Source of the DNA: Hankyongella sp964404985
Lineage (GTDB): Bacteria; Pseudomonadota; Alphaproteobacteria; Sphingomonadales; Sphingomonadaceae
NCBI GenBank assembly: GCA_964404985.1
Contig: CAYOMD010000006.1
Span: 29,515 to 93,514, forward strand
Direction: 5' to 3'
DNA length: 64,000 nt
Translations under genes and position numbers: made by a program
In this document: one piece after another, positions 44,848 through 53,902 of the stretch
How the letters are laid out: every line of letters begins with the position of its first letter
How positions within the stretch are numbered: position 1 is the stretch's first letter
Notes under the pieces: model-generated
What the model was told of the DNA's origin: nothing
Databases searched by the model: none
Seen by the model: the letters and a program-made list of their open reading frames with translations, nothing else

Positions 44848-45384
44848 ATGATCCGCCGCCTTTTGACTGCTGCCCTTGCCATGAGCCTGCTGGCCAGCCC
44901 GGCGCTTGCCGCGCTGAAGCCTGGTGCCAGCGCCCCCGCCTTCACCGCGCAGGCCTCGATGGCCGGCAAGCCGTTCAGCTTTGATCTGAAAGCCGCGCTG
45001 AAAAAGGGTCCCGTGGTGCTCTATTTCTATCCGGCTGCCTTCACGCCGGGCTGCACCATCGAGGCGCGCACCTTCGCGGACATGATCGGCGATTTCACGG
45101 CCGCCGGCGCGACCGTGGTCGGCGTCTCCGGCGATGATATCGCGACCCTCAACAAGTTCTCGGTCAAGGAATGCCAGAGCAAGTTTGCAGTCGCCTCCGC
45201 CAGCAAGGACGTGATCGCCCGCTATGACGCTGCTTCAGCGCTGAAGCCCGAGCGCTCGGGCCGCATCTCCTACGTGATTGCCCCGGATGGTAAGATTGTC
45301 TACACGCACAGTTCAGGCACGCCGGTCAGCCACGTCGAAGGCACCTTGAAGGCCGTACGCGACTGGAAAGCGGCCCGGAAGTAA
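44848..45384 (+). CDS. Exported BCP-type peroxiredoxin
   Basis: A 178-aa thiol peroxidase. It has a signal peptide (MIRRLLTAALAMSLLASPALA), so it is likely periplasmic, unusual for cytosolic BCP. The peroxidatic Cys is in AFTPGCTIEARTF. A candidate second cysteine is in VKECQSKFAV. It is divergent from cobA. RBS GGGAG precedes ATG 44848. A periplasmic thiol reductant would be needed for recycling. Confidence 0.9.
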   Translation: MIRRLLTAALAMSLLASPALAALKPGASAPAFTAQASMAGKPFSFDLKAALKKGPVVLYFYPAAFTPGCTIEARTFADMIGDFTAAGATVVGVSGDDIATLNKFSVKECQSKFAVASASKDVIARYDAASALKPERSGRISYVIAPDGKIVYTHSSGTPVSHVEGTLKAVRDWKAARK

Positions 45385-45404
45385 CCCCGCCGGAGAGATG
45401 CCGC

Positions 45405-45707
45405 ATGGCTGACGACGAAGACTATGTGTACGATGACGTCAGCGGCGAGTGGGTGCCCGCCAGCCAGGTACAGGCGCCACCCGGCGAGGACGTTGTCGAG
45501 GTGCGCGATGCCGTCGGCAATCTGCTGGCCGACGGCGACCAGGTAACCCTCATCAAGGACCTGACGGTCAAGGGGGCCGGCCAGACTCTGAAGCGCGGGA
45601 CCCTTATCAAGTCGATCCGCTTGACTGGCGACTCGCAGGAAATCGATTGTAAATTCGACGGCATCAAGGGCCTGGTCCTGCGCGCCGAGTTTGTCAAAAA
45701 GCGCTGA
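45405..45707 (+). CDS. PhnA/YjdM C-terminal domain protein
   Basis: A 100-aa protein with the PhnA domain: VEVRDAVGNLLADGDQVTLIKDLTVKGAGQTLKRGT...IDCKFDGIKGLVLRAEFVKK. The N-terminal zinc-ribbon cysteines of full-length YjdM are replaced by a short acidic region (DDEDYVYDDVSGEW). Despite the old name it has no known role in phosphonate use. It starts 20 bp after the peroxiredoxin gene. Confidence 0.86.
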   Translation: MADDEDYVYDDVSGEWVPASQVQAPPGEDVVEVRDAVGNLLADGDQVTLIKDLTVKGAGQTLKRGTLIKSIRLTGDSQEIDCKFDGIKGLVLRAEFVKKR

Positions 45708-45741
45708 ACCGCATTGGGTCAGTCCCACCGTTGGGTGTGGG

Positions 45742-45840
45742 ATCAGCTTTAAAATTCCAGCTCACCCTGAGCTTGGACAGAAGGGCAGAGCGGCTCGTGG
45801 TTCTGTGCGAGCTCCCCACGAGCGGACTATCAAACTGACC
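45742..45840 (+). repeat. Dispersed palindromic repeat, copy 3
   Basis: It matches copy 2 (33806-33905) closely in the centre, for example ctcaccctgagcttggacag, agcggctcgtggttctgt and cccacgagcgg. The ends (atcagctttaaaattcc; actatcaaactga) have drifted. It lies between the PhnA-type gene and argD. Confidence 0.8.
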
Positions 45841-45986
45841 CACCACCTACCGTTGACTTGCCCCGACCGACATCGCATGTACGATCTCAATCAGGCGGGT
45901 CTGCTGCACGCGGCAGTCCGCCTGTTGTCGTTTCGCGCCAGCCGAGCGGAGCCGGCGCGGGTGTGTCGCAGCTCTGGAGACCCCTG

Positions 45987-47177
45987 ATGATTTCTCCGAT
46001 CATGCCAACCTATGCCCGGGCCGACATCGAGATGGTGCGCGGTGAAGGCGTCTACATGTTTGACGCGCAGGGCCGCAAATATCTCGATTTCATCTCCGGC
46101 ATCGGGGTCATGGCGCTCGGCCACTGCCACCCGCATCTGGTGAAGGCGCTGCACGACCAGGGCGCAAAGCTCTGGCACACCTCCAACCTGTACCGGATAC
46201 CGCTGGCAGAGCGGCTGGCGGAGCGGCTGGCCGCAGTGACTTTTGCCGACACCATGTTCTTCACCAACTCAGGCGCCGAGGCCTGGGAATGCTCGGTCAA
46301 GGTCGCGCGTGCCTACCACCATGCGATGGGCACGCCGGAGAAGTTCCGTATCATCACCTGTTCGAACGCGTTCCACGGCCGCACCATCGCCGGTATCGCC
46401 TCGACCGACCAGGAAAAGCTGCGCAAGGGCTTCGAGCCGCTGCCCGACTGGTTCAAGGTGGTACCGTTCAACGACCTGGCCGCCGTCGCAGCCGCCATCG
46501 ACGACAGCGTCGGCGCGATCAAGTTCGAGCCGATCCAGGGCGAAGGCGGGTTTACCGCGGCAACCCCCGAATTCATGACCGGGGTACGCAAGCTGTGCGA
46601 CGACCATGGCCTGCTGATGATTCTCGATGAGATTCAATGTGGTGTCGGCCGCACCGGCAAACTGTTCGCCCACGAGCATTACGGCATCACCCCGGACGTG
46701 ATGTCGATCGCCAAGGGCATCGGCGGCGGCTTCCCAGTCGGCGCATGCCTCGCGACTGCGCGCGCGGCCATCGGCATGACCGCCGGCACCCATGGCAGCA
46801 CCTACGGCGGCAACCCGCTGGCGATGGCCGTCGCCAACGCCGTGCTGGACATCGTGCTGGAGCCGGGTTTCCTGGAGCATGCCACGCGAATGGGCGAGCG
46901 GCTGGAGTCGGCATTCAAGCAGCTGACACCGAACCTCGATGATATCTTCGACCCCGATGCCCCGCTGCCCGGCATGGGCCTGATGCGCGGCATCAAGTGC
47001 AAAGTCCCGAACAGGGATTTCGTCAACCACGCCCGTTCGGAGGGGATCCTCGCTGCGGCCGCCGGCAAGGATGTCATGCGCTTCCTGCCGCCACTGATCA
47101 TCGCGGAAAACCACATCGAGGAGGCGTGCGAGCGCATCTCCGCTGCCGCCAAGACATATCGCAAGCCGGATGCCTGA
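45987..47177 (+). CDS. argD: Acetylornithine aminotransferase ArgD
   Basis: A PLP enzyme of arginine synthesis, 396 aa from ATG 45987 (GGAGA 6 nt upstream). PLP features: TNSGAEAWECSVKVAR phosphate loop, ILDEIQCGVGRTG with the pyridine-N Asp, and the Schiff-base Lys in MSIAKGIGGGFPVGA. The in-frame extension upstream to 45858 is non-conserved. argF follows 23 bp later, the usual alphaproteobacterial argD-argF order. It could also serve as succinyldiaminopimelate aminotransferase. Confidence 0.95.
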   Translation: MISPIMPTYARADIEMVRGEGVYMFDAQGRKYLDFISGIGVMALGHCHPHLVKALHDQGAKLWHTSNLYRIPLAERLAERLAAVTFADTMFFTNSGAEAWECSVKVARAYHHAMGTPEKFRIITCSNAFHGRTIAGIASTDQEKLRKGFEPLPDWFKVVPFNDLAAVAAAIDDSVGAIKFEPIQGEGGFTAATPEFMTGVRKLCDDHGLLMILDEIQCGVGRTGKLFAHEHYGITPDVMSIAKGIGGGFPVGACLATARAAIGMTAGTHGSTYGGNPLAMAVANAVLDIVLEPGFLEHATRMGERLESAFKQLTPNLDDIFDPDAPLPGMGLMRGIKCKVPNRDFVNHARSEGILAAAAGKDVMRFLPPLIIAENHIEEACERISAAAKTYRKPDA

Positions 47178-47200
47178 TTCGCGGCTCCTGAGGACGTTTC

Positions 47201-48127
47201 ATGGTTCGCCACTTTCTTGACCTGTTCACGGTCGGGCCGGACGTCAGTCGGCTGATCATCGACCATGCGCGCAGCCGCCGCGATGCCCGCGCCGGGCTGC
47301 CGCGCGGGGCGCTGGACACCGACCGACCACTCACCGACCAGGCACTTGCCCTGATCTTCGAGAAGCCCTCAACCCGGACCCGTGTCTCTTTTCAGATGGC
47401 CATGCACCAGCTGGGCGGGGCCTGCCTGACCCTGAGCGGTGCAGAACTGCAGCTGGGGCGCGGCGAGACCATCGAGGATACCGCCCGGGTCATGTCCCGC
47501 TATGTCGATGCGCTGATGCTGCGCACGGCCAGCCACGCGACCGTGAGCGATCTGGCGCGGGCGTCTGCGGTGCCGGTGATCAACGGCCTGACCGACCTGA
47601 ACCACCCCTGCCAGGCGCTGGCAGACGTGATGACCTTTGAGGACCATCGCGGTCCGGTTGCCGGCAGCACCTGGGCGTGGCTCGGCGACGGCAACAATAT
47701 GGCCAACGCCCTGATCGAGGCGGCAGGCGTGTTCGGCTTTCACATCCGGCTGGGTGTGCCGGTCACGCACCTGCCCGATGCCGGCGTGATGGCAAAAGCA
47801 CGCGCGCTGGGCAGCAGCATCACGGTCCACACTTCGGCGCAGGAGGCCGCAGACGGGGCCGATGCCATCGTCACCGACACCTGGGTCTCCATGGGCCAGA
47901 TCGGCGGGGCCGCCAAATTGGCTGCGATGAAGCCCTATCAGGTGAACAGCGCGCTCATGGCCAGGGCCAGGCCGGAGGCCGTGTTCCTGCACTGCCTGCC
48001 CGCGCACCGCGGGGAGGAAGTGACCGATGCGGTCATCGACGGGCCGCAGTCGATCGTGTGGGATGAGGCGGAGAACCGCCTGCATATCCAGAAAGCCATT
48101 CTGCTGTGGTGTCTGAATTGTCTGTGA
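47201..48127 (+). CDS. argF: Ornithine carbamoyltransferase ArgF
   Basis: It makes citrulline from ornithine and carbamoyl phosphate, 308 aa. Carbamoyl-phosphate site: EKPSTRTRVSFQ. Further signatures: NHPCQALADVMTF and the ornithine-binding MGQ segment (DTWVSMGQ). Catalytic Cys is in FLHCLPAHRGEEV. The stop lies inside the start region of hslO. Confidence 0.97.
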   Translation: MVRHFLDLFTVGPDVSRLIIDHARSRRDARAGLPRGALDTDRPLTDQALALIFEKPSTRTRVSFQMAMHQLGGACLTLSGAELQLGRGETIEDTARVMSRYVDALMLRTASHATVSDLARASAVPVINGLTDLNHPCQALADVMTFEDHRGPVAGSTWAWLGDGNNMANALIEAAGVFGFHIRLGVPVTHLPDAGVMAKARALGSSITVHTSAQEAADGADAIVTDTWVSMGQIGGAAKLAAMKPYQVNSALMARARPEAVFLHCLPAHRGEEVTDAVIDGPQSIVWDEAENRLHIQKAILLWCLNCL

Positions 48128-49059
48128 GCGAGCCCATTCAGGTGGGCGCGGTGGTGCGCTTGCTCGATATGGCGCAATCCTTCCACGTCGAGAGCCTGGA
48201 TGCACGCGGACGGCTTGCGCGCCTGGGGCCTGTACTCGACGATATCCTGAGTGCGCACAACTACCCCGCGCCGGTGACCCGGCTGCTGGCAGAAGCCCTG
48301 ACCTTGACCGCGTTGATCGGGGTGACACTGGCAACCGACGAGGGGGCGAAGGTCACCCTGCAAGTCCGCAGCGATGGGCCGGCTTCGCTGCTGGTCTGTG
48401 ATTACGAGGCCCCTGGCGCTCTGCGCGGCTACTGCAGCTTCGACCCGGAGCGGATAGCCGGCCTGTCCGGCGATGCCGACCTGCCGAGTCTTACCGGCAA
48501 CGGGTATCTTGCGCTGACCATTGATACCGCAGGTGATGTCAAACGCTACCAGGGGATCGTTGATCTAGACGCCCCGACATTGCGCGATGTGGCGCAACGC
48601 TATTTCGAGAACTCGGAGCAGCTTGCCACCTGGCTGCGCATGGATGTGCGCCACGACGCCGTCGACAATCGCTGGCTGGCCGGTGGCGTGCTGTTGCAGC
48701 ACCTGCCACGCGGGGAAGACGGCGGCCCGCGCCTGTTTGCCAAGGATCATCCGGACGAAAAATGGCGTCATGCCGTCACCTTGCTGCAGACCCTGACCGC
48801 CGAGGAATTGACCGACCCGAGCGTTGGCTTCGACGTGCTGCTGTGGCGGCTGTTCCACGAGGAGCGCGTGCTGGTGCATACCCCGTTCCCGCTCACTAAG
48901 GGCTGCCGCTGCTCGATCGCGCGCATTCAAGGCGTGCTGCGCCAGTTCAGCTTCGAAGACCTGATGGAGATGCGCGAACCGGACGGCACCTTCCGCGTCA
49001 ACTGCGCCTTCTGCTCCCGCGACTGGGTCATCGAGCGACCGCAGCCGAAAGAGAGCTGA
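48106..49059 (+). CDS. hslO: Redox-regulated chaperone Hsp33 (HslO)
   Basis: A 317-aa holdase activated by oxidation. The four zinc-binding cysteines are present as CRC (KGCRCSIARIQ) and CAFC (VNCAFCSRDW). The N-terminal core includes VTRLLAEALTLTALIG and LTGNGYLALTID. Two non-ATG starts are possible: GTG 48106, or GTG 48124, which forms a GTGA overlap with the argF stop. The second fits the coupling habit of this genome. Third gene of argD-argF-hslO. Confidence 0.93.
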   Translation: MVSELSVSEPIQVGAVVRLLDMAQSFHVESLDARGRLARLGPVLDDILSAHNYPAPVTRLLAEALTLTALIGVTLATDEGAKVTLQVRSDGPASLLVCDYEAPGALRGYCSFDPERIAGLSGDADLPSLTGNGYLALTIDTAGDVKRYQGIVDLDAPTLRDVAQRYFENSEQLATWLRMDVRHDAVDNRWLAGGVLLQHLPRGEDGGPRLFAKDHPDEKWRHAVTLLQTLTAEELTDPSVGFDVLLWRLFHEERVLVHTPFPLTKGCRCSIARIQGVLRQFSFEDLMEMREPDGTFRVNCAFCSRDWVIERPQPKES

Positions 49060-49163
49060 GGCTGGATTTTCCAGTTGGATCCATGCGCCATCGAGATCAG
49101 GCGCAATGTGTTGTTGGCTGTCGGGTTGCGATGAGGGGCACACAGTAAGAAGCAACGACAAAG

Positions 49164-49195
49164 GGAAACGCCCGCACAGGGGTCTGTGCGGGCGT
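49164..49195 (-). terminator. Hairpin terminator downstream of the sugar transferase gene
   Basis: An 11-12 bp GC-rich stem (acgcccgcaca against tgtgcgggcgt, 49168-49195) is followed on the minus strand by tttccctttg. It lies 27 bp past the stop of the minus-strand sugar transferase gene. The broken T-run makes it moderately strong. It may also serve hslO from the other side. Confidence 0.7.
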
Positions 49196-49221
49196 CCCGG
49201 TGATGTGGTCGTAGGATAGGG

Positions 49222-49956
49222 TTAGTAAGCGCCGCTCGATTTAAGAACTGCTGGCAGGGTGCGCAGCAGGATGGAAACATCGGTCCAGAGCGACAGCTTG
49301 CGCACATAGGTGCAATCCAGCTGTACCCGCTGTTCATAAGTGGTATCGTTGCGACCGCTCACCTGCCACAGGCCGGTAATACCCGGGCGCACCGCATAAT
49401 AATACACGCGGCGGCTGCGGTAGTAGGTGTCGAGTTCGTCCTTCACCACCGGGCGCGGGCCGATGAGGCTCATGTCGCCAACCAGCACGTTCCACAGCTG
49501 CGGCAGCTCGTCGATGCTGGAGAGGCGCAGGAAATTGCCAACCTTGGTGATGCGCGGGTCGTTTTTCAGCTTGCGGGTGGCGTTCCACTCAGCGCGTGCA
49601 TCCGGGTTTTGCGACAGGAAACGCTCGAGCAGCGCGGCAGAGTCGACGACCATCGAGCGAAACTTGGCAACCTTGATCTCGCGCCCGCCGCGCCCGATAC
49701 GCTTCTGGCGGTAGAAAATCGGGCCCTTGTCAGTCATCCATACGGCCAGAGCCGCCGCAGCAAAGATTGGCGAGAGCAGGGCCAGGCCGATCAAGGCGCC
49801 GACGATGTCCATGACACGCTTCAGCGTGACGTAGGCGCCGGTCTTGTCGACCGTTGCCACCGCGCCCACATCCGCCCACGCACCCACGTCGTTGGCAAGC
49901 GTGGCATCTACGGCAAAGGCCGGGGTCATTTCGTAGCCATCTGTATTTCTATACAT
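49222..49956 (-). CDS. Bacterial sugar transferase (undecaprenyl-phosphate glycosylphosphotransferase)
   Basis: A 244-aa membrane enzyme that starts exopolysaccharide repeat-unit assembly by moving a sugar-1-phosphate to undecaprenyl phosphate. One hydrophobic segment (VMDIVGALIGLALLSPIFAAA) precedes the catalytic domain: GPIFYRQKRIGRGG, KFRSMVVDS, SIDELPQLWNVLVGDMSLIGPRP and RPGITGLWQVSGRND. It is the short form without the N-terminal multi-helix half of WbaP/WcaJ. ATG 49956 follows AAAGGA. A sigma-54 promoter lies about 100 bp upstream. Confidence 0.93.
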   Translation of the reverse strand: MYRNTDGYEMTPAFAVDATLANDVGAWADVGAVATVDKTGAYVTLKRVMDIVGALIGLALLSPIFAAAALAVWMTDKGPIFYRQKRIGRGGREIKVAKFRSMVVDSAALLERFLSQNPDARAEWNATRKLKNDPRITKVGNFLRLSSIDELPQLWNVLVGDMSLIGPRPVVKDELDTYYRSRRVYYYAVRPGITGLWQVSGRNDTTYEQRVQLDCTYVRKLSLWTDVSILLRTLPAVLKSSGAY

Positions 49957-50401
49957 CAAGCAAATCCTTTAACATCCGGAACAAATCGTTGGTTTTGTAG
50001 GCGAACCAAACAGCGGACAAACTGGGCAAGAAGCGATTGTTTTATCTGGACAGATTCCTAGCAAATACCATGCCATGCGCAGGGCTGATGCCAGATGACG
50101 GCAAGCGGCAAGAATTTAGCCGACCTGAAGGCAAACATTGCGGCATAGCAACACTCCGAGTGTCAAATATTCCGACACTTTTTGGCTATTTATTGTTGCA
50201 ATGCCATGACAGTTTCGTACGCGGATGCAAAAAAATCATGCATCGCATACGGACATGGTTGACCCGCCAGATAAATATATCCTCCCCCGGCACCATGTTT
50301 GTGACGCTTCTCATTCAATTTCGGTTAAATTATGTGGTTAAGACGCTGCAAAAATGTAAAGTCGTTCGCGCACTTATCTCGAAAGCTCATGCTGCACTGC
50401 G
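49957..50401. other. AT-rich regulatory region upstream of the sugar transferase
   Basis: About 445 bp with no convincing gene. It is clearly more AT-rich than its neighbours. It contains the sigma-54 promoter (50060-50075) and a small inverted repeat gtgtc-N9-gacac (about 50160-50178). A plus-strand ORF of 140 codons at 50037-50459 has no recognisable protein pattern and runs into the O-antigen ligase gene. Confidence 0.65.
50060..50075 (-). promoter_or_regulatory. Predicted sigma-54 (-24/-12) promoter of the sugar transferase gene
   Basis: On the minus strand it reads TGGCATGGTATTTGCT against consensus TGGCACG-N4-TTGCW, one mismatch, with exact GG-N10-GC spacing. The transcript would start near 50049, leaving a leader of about 93 nt before ATG 49956. 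Confidence 0.7.
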
Positions 50402-51847
50402 TCAATTCCAGCGTGTTGATGTGGATTGTGCGACACCAAATGCCAGCAGCAGCACATAGGCCGACGTGACCGCCGGAATCTCCAGGCTGAAGTCGACCAG
50501 ACTATGCAAACCAACCTGTATGGTCGCGCCAAGCCCGATCAGACTGTAGGGCAGGACGCGGCGGCGACGATAAATCCCGTTGTAACAGGCATAGGCGAGC
50601 AGCCCCAGGCTGCTGAGCAGAACCAGGGTGCCCGGCCAGCCGAGTTCGATCATATTCTCGAGATAGGAACTATGTGCATCGACGACGGAGCGCAGGCCGA
50701 TCAGTTCGTCCGAGATGTAGGGTGTGAAGACATATTCAAAAGATCCGAGGCCGTTCCCCAGCAAAGGGGTATCGTGAAATGCGCGGATAGCGGATTTGTA
50801 GATCACCGAGCGGTCATCGACAGAGTCGAACGTCGAGGCAGAGGCAAACCCCTCGGTCATGCGCCCGCCTGCGATGCTCATGATACCGCCGACGCCAAGC
50901 GCCAACAGAATAGCGGCGCCAAGGAGGCTTTGCATGCGCAGTCCACGGCGACTCAGCACCAGGATCACCATGATGCCGCAGGCGAGCGCTGTGGTCAGAA
51001 CCCCGGCCCGTGATCCCGTGAACGAGAGGGCAACGCCAAGCACGCTGAAGCAAAGGACCAGCATGAAATAGCGGGTAATCAGCAACTGGACCACAGTGCG
51101 CACCTGGATGTGCAAAGGGTCCTCCCGGTTGATTTCCCGGCGCAGCATGGAGACGATCATCCCGAGTGCCGTCACGACCCCAAGGCCCACAAACGTGGCG
51201 TAGCTGTTCTTGTTGATGAAGGTCGCGGTAAGGCTGTCGCGATAGGCGACACGCTCCACGAAAGCGACGGACGCATTGCCGGTGGCAAGCACGAACACGC
51301 CGTAGCAGGCCAGGCCGACCTGGATGACGAGAAATGCCTTCAATCCGGCTTCCGCAGCGTCGCGGTTACGCCCGACGGCCCAGCCAAGCAGGAACAGAAC
51401 CAGATAAAATTGATACCAGCTCAAGGCATTGCGGGTAATGCCCGGCGTCGCGCTGATGGTGCCGTTGAGCGAGGTGCTGAGCGCGGTGCCCGCCTGGGCC
51501 CAGATCGGATGCCACATGCTCTGCGGCAAGCCCGGCACACTCTGGAGAGAGATGAAAACCAGCAGTCCGACAAACAGCAAGCCGGGTGCCACGACAGGGC
51601 GCACATCCCAGTGCGGCAGTTCAACACGCGAGATCAGCATCAAGCCCAGGGCAAGTGCCGCACTGCCGGCACCGAACCACCCTATGGACTGCGCCCAGGT
51701 CTCCACACCGCCAAAAGCGATGGCGAGCACCAGGATCGTCGCGACCAGAAGATAGGCCGGCGCATGCGCCAGATAACGCGGATTAATCTTCAGGCCGCGC
51801 TGGCGCTTGCCCGTGTCTTCCTCGAAATCACGCACTGTGGTCGCCAT
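50402..51847 (-). CDS. O-antigen ligase/polymerase-like membrane protein (Wzy_C)
   Basis: A 481-aa polytopic membrane protein with about 10-12 hydrophobic segments. The Wzy_C/WaaL region includes LSFTGSRAGVLTTALACG, the periplasmic loop with NGLGSFEYVFTPY and DAHSSYLENMIELGWPG (the conserved His). It probably polymerises exopolysaccharide repeat units. It is between the sugar transferase and the beta-barrel gene, all on the minus strand. Confidence 0.88.
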   Translation of the reverse strand: MATTVRDFEEDTGKRQRGLKINPRYLAHAPAYLLVATILVLAIAFGGVETWAQSIGWFGAGSAALALGLMLISRVELPHWDVRPVVAPGLLFVGLLVFISLQSVPGLPQSMWHPIWAQAGTALSTSLNGTISATPGITRNALSWYQFYLVLFLLGWAVGRNRDAAEAGLKAFLVIQVGLACYGVFVLATGNASVAFVERVAYRDSLTATFINKNSYATFVGLGVVTALGMIVSMLRREINREDPLHIQVRTVVQLLITRYFMLVLCFSVLGVALSFTGSRAGVLTTALACGIMVILVLSRRGLRMQSLLGAAILLALGVGGIMSIAGGRMTEGFASASTFDSVDDRSVIYKSAIRAFHDTPLLGNGLGSFEYVFTPYISDELIGLRSVVDAHSSYLENMIELGWPGTLVLLSSLGLLAYACYNGIYRRRRVLPYSLIGLGATIQVGLHSLVDFSLEIPAVTSAYVLLLAFGVAQSTSTRWN

Positions 51848-51870
51848 GGGACTCTCCGCAACGGTAAAGA

Positions 51871-53139
51871 TTAGAGGGCAAGCTTGAGATTCAGGGATAC
51901 ACTGTTCCGACGATAATCAACGAAATCGATCGGGCTGTTGCGCGCCTCGCGCGAGGCCGTCAGCACGAGAGTCAGGTACTCGCTCAGCAGGTAGCGGATC
52001 GAGAGCAATGCGAGTGTCTCGGTATCCGTGCGGTTCAGGCCATTGAACCGCAGCCGCCCATACTGCCCATCGAGCGAGATGATGAGGTTGCGCAGCAATT
52101 CGTGGTCCACGCCGAGGCCATATTGTGTGACCAGCCGTCCGGCCGAGATCGCCGTTGCCGTGTCGACCACACGGCGGTCAACGGTCAGGCGGGCGGAGGT
52201 CAGGGGGGTGACGTTCCACAAGAGGTCGGCCCCGAACGTCACACCGTTTACGCTATCGATCGCTGGGCTCTGGTAATTCTGGGATAGATACCCGGCCCGA
52301 ACATTCCCGTAGAGCAAACGGGTCAGGGCAAATTCGAAGCCGCCCTCGATCTCATAGCCTTGTGAGTCACGGTCGAGGTCGGTGTCCGGGTTGAACTGCG
52401 GGCTGTCGGTATCAAGCACATAGCTACGATCATCGTAGCTTGCGCGAAGCAGAAGCTTGTAGCCGGGCGACAGTTCGTAGTCGAACTGTAAGGCACCGCT
52501 CAGAATGCGCCGGTCCCGAAAGTCCTGATCGACGACAATGTCGTCTGGGGTCGACTCATCACTGTAGTTCAGCTTCTCCCAGTCGACACTCAGCAAGGTT
52601 GTCAGCCGGTTCAGGGTCAATTCTGCGCCAGTGCCCACCTTGCTATCGGTATATTTGATCGGGTTGCGGGTTTGCGTGTTGGTGTCGATACTGGCGCGGT
52701 TCTCGAACAGGCGCTCGAAGCTGCCCTCGGCCGTGATTTTGATGTAGCGCGAGATATCGTAAACGCCACTCCCCTCGATGCCGGCGTCGGTCGCGTTCTC
52801 CCCGCCGGTGTCGATGAAGCGGCGGGTACTGGAATAGCTGGAGAGCTTGAATGCGTGTCGTCCCCAGTTCGACTGCAACCGCAAGCGTGGCTCGATTGTG
52901 AAAATACCGTCGCTGCTGGTGTCCTCAGCCTCGGCGAACACGTTGTCCGTGTAGCTCACATCGGCAGTCAGCGACGGGTAGAGAAAAAAGGAGCCCAGCC
53001 GGACGCCGACAGCAGAATATTCCGGTCGCGGGCGATCCGCGGAACCCACGCCTTCCGGGATTGTCTGGCTTTGCGCCGGGGCAGCAAACAGGACAGCCAG
53101 TGCCAGCATTGTCACGGTCAATCTTGTTTTTTTGTCCAT
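51871..53139 (-). CDS. Outer membrane beta-barrel protein of the exopolysaccharide cluster
   Basis: A 422-aa protein. Signal peptide from ATG 53139 (LAVLFAAPAQSQ; GAGGG upstream). The mature part is built of alternating amphipathic strands of the BBP2_2 type: LYPSLTADVSYTDNVFAE, LRLQSNWGRHAFKLSSYSS and later LLLRASYDDRSYV. It ends with a strand closing in an aliphatic residue (NSVSLNLKLAL). Such barrels recur beside Wza in exosortase-type exopolysaccharide loci and may help export; that is inference. Confidence 0.85.
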   Translation of the reverse strand: MDKKTRLTVTMLALAVLFAAPAQSQTIPEGVGSADRPRPEYSAVGVRLGSFFLYPSLTADVSYTDNVFAEAEDTSSDGIFTIEPRLRLQSNWGRHAFKLSSYSSTRRFIDTGGENATDAGIEGSGVYDISRYIKITAEGSFERLFENRASIDTNTQTRNPIKYTDSKVGTGAELTLNRLTTLLSVDWEKLNYSDESTPDDIVVDQDFRDRRILSGALQFDYELSPGYKLLLRASYDDRSYVLDTDSPQFNPDTDLDRDSQGYEIEGGFEFALTRLLYGNVRAGYLSQNYQSPAIDSVNGVTFGADLLWNVTPLTSARLTVDRRVVDTATAISAGRLVTQYGLGVDHELLRNLIISLDGQYGRLRFNGLNRTDTETLALLSIRYLLSEYLTLVLTASREARNSPIDFVDYRRNSVSLNLKLAL

Positions 53140-53200
53140 TGCCGAACCCTCTTGGTATGCCACGGCCAGATGTGACCGACTCTGAGCCATCGATCCAGGA

Positions 53201-53815
53201 CTAGAAATAGCGCTCAAGCACCTGGATAGTGTCGCCGGGCAAAATCAATGTGTCCTGGCTGGCCTTTGCTTCGATCTTTTGGCCGTCCTTGCCGCGAGTG
53301 ATCAGCAGTTTTTTGCTGTTTGCACGGTAGGTGTAGCCGCCTGCCGTTGCGATCGCTTTCAGCGCATGGAGGCCAACCGTAAAGGGATACTCGCCTGGGT
53401 TGGTGACCTCCCCGTAGATGTAGAAAGGCCGGTAATTCAGGATTTGCACGCTGACTCGCGGTTCCTTGACATAGCCCTCGCGCAGGCGGTCTGACACACG
53501 CTTTTCGAATTCGCCCACTGTGGAGTCCGCTGCTGCGACATTGCCGATCAGCGGCAGGGCGACCTGGCCGCTGTCGCTGACGGTAAATTCCCCGGAGAGC
53601 TGGCTTTCGTCGAATACGATCACCCGTAATTTGTCGCCGGCCCCAAGACGGTAGGCGTTAAAAAACGCACTTTCAGACTGGGGCGTCGCAACGGTCGTCT
53701 CCGGCGCCGCCACCGGCGCGGTGGCGCAGCCCGCAATGAGTGACAAAGCGAGCACGGCAAGCGTGAAGGTGCGGGATTTACTCCACCCGCTTCGCGTTTT
53801 CAGGGTCTTGAACAT
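53201..53815 (-). CDS. Wza-type polysaccharide export lipoprotein
   Basis: A 204-aa outer membrane export protein. A lipoprotein signal with LIAGC, then the Poly_export domain (YRLGAGDKLRVIVFDESQLSGEFTVSDSGQVALPLIGNVAA) and a SLBB domain (FYIYGEVTNPGEYPFTVGLHALKAIATAGGYT). It is shorter than E. coli Wza: one SLBB domain and no C-terminal helix. ATG 53815 was chosen for the signal; upstream in-frame starts exist. It works with the Wzc-like protein encoded upstream. Confidence 0.92.
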   Translation of the reverse strand: MFKTLKTRSGWSKSRTFTLAVLALSLIAGCATAPVAAPETTVATPQSESAFFNAYRLGAGDKLRVIVFDESQLSGEFTVSDSGQVALPLIGNVAAADSTVGEFEKRVSDRLREGYVKEPRVSVQILNYRPFYIYGEVTNPGEYPFTVGLHALKAIATAGGYTYRANSKKLLITRGKDGQKIEAKASQDTLILPGDTIQVLERYF

Positions 53816-53902
53816 CACTCTGGCCTCATTTTCATATTTTACTGCTGCCATAAGGGTCGGTCCTGCTTTGCCGTTACGCATCCCAAACACGCAAGCTGTA
53901 AC

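Noticed and set aside
50037..50459. Plus-strand ORF of 140 codons in the gap beside the sugar transferase
   Set aside because: No RBS, no recognisable protein pattern, runs into the O-antigen ligase gene, and contains the sigma-54 promoter of the opposite strand.
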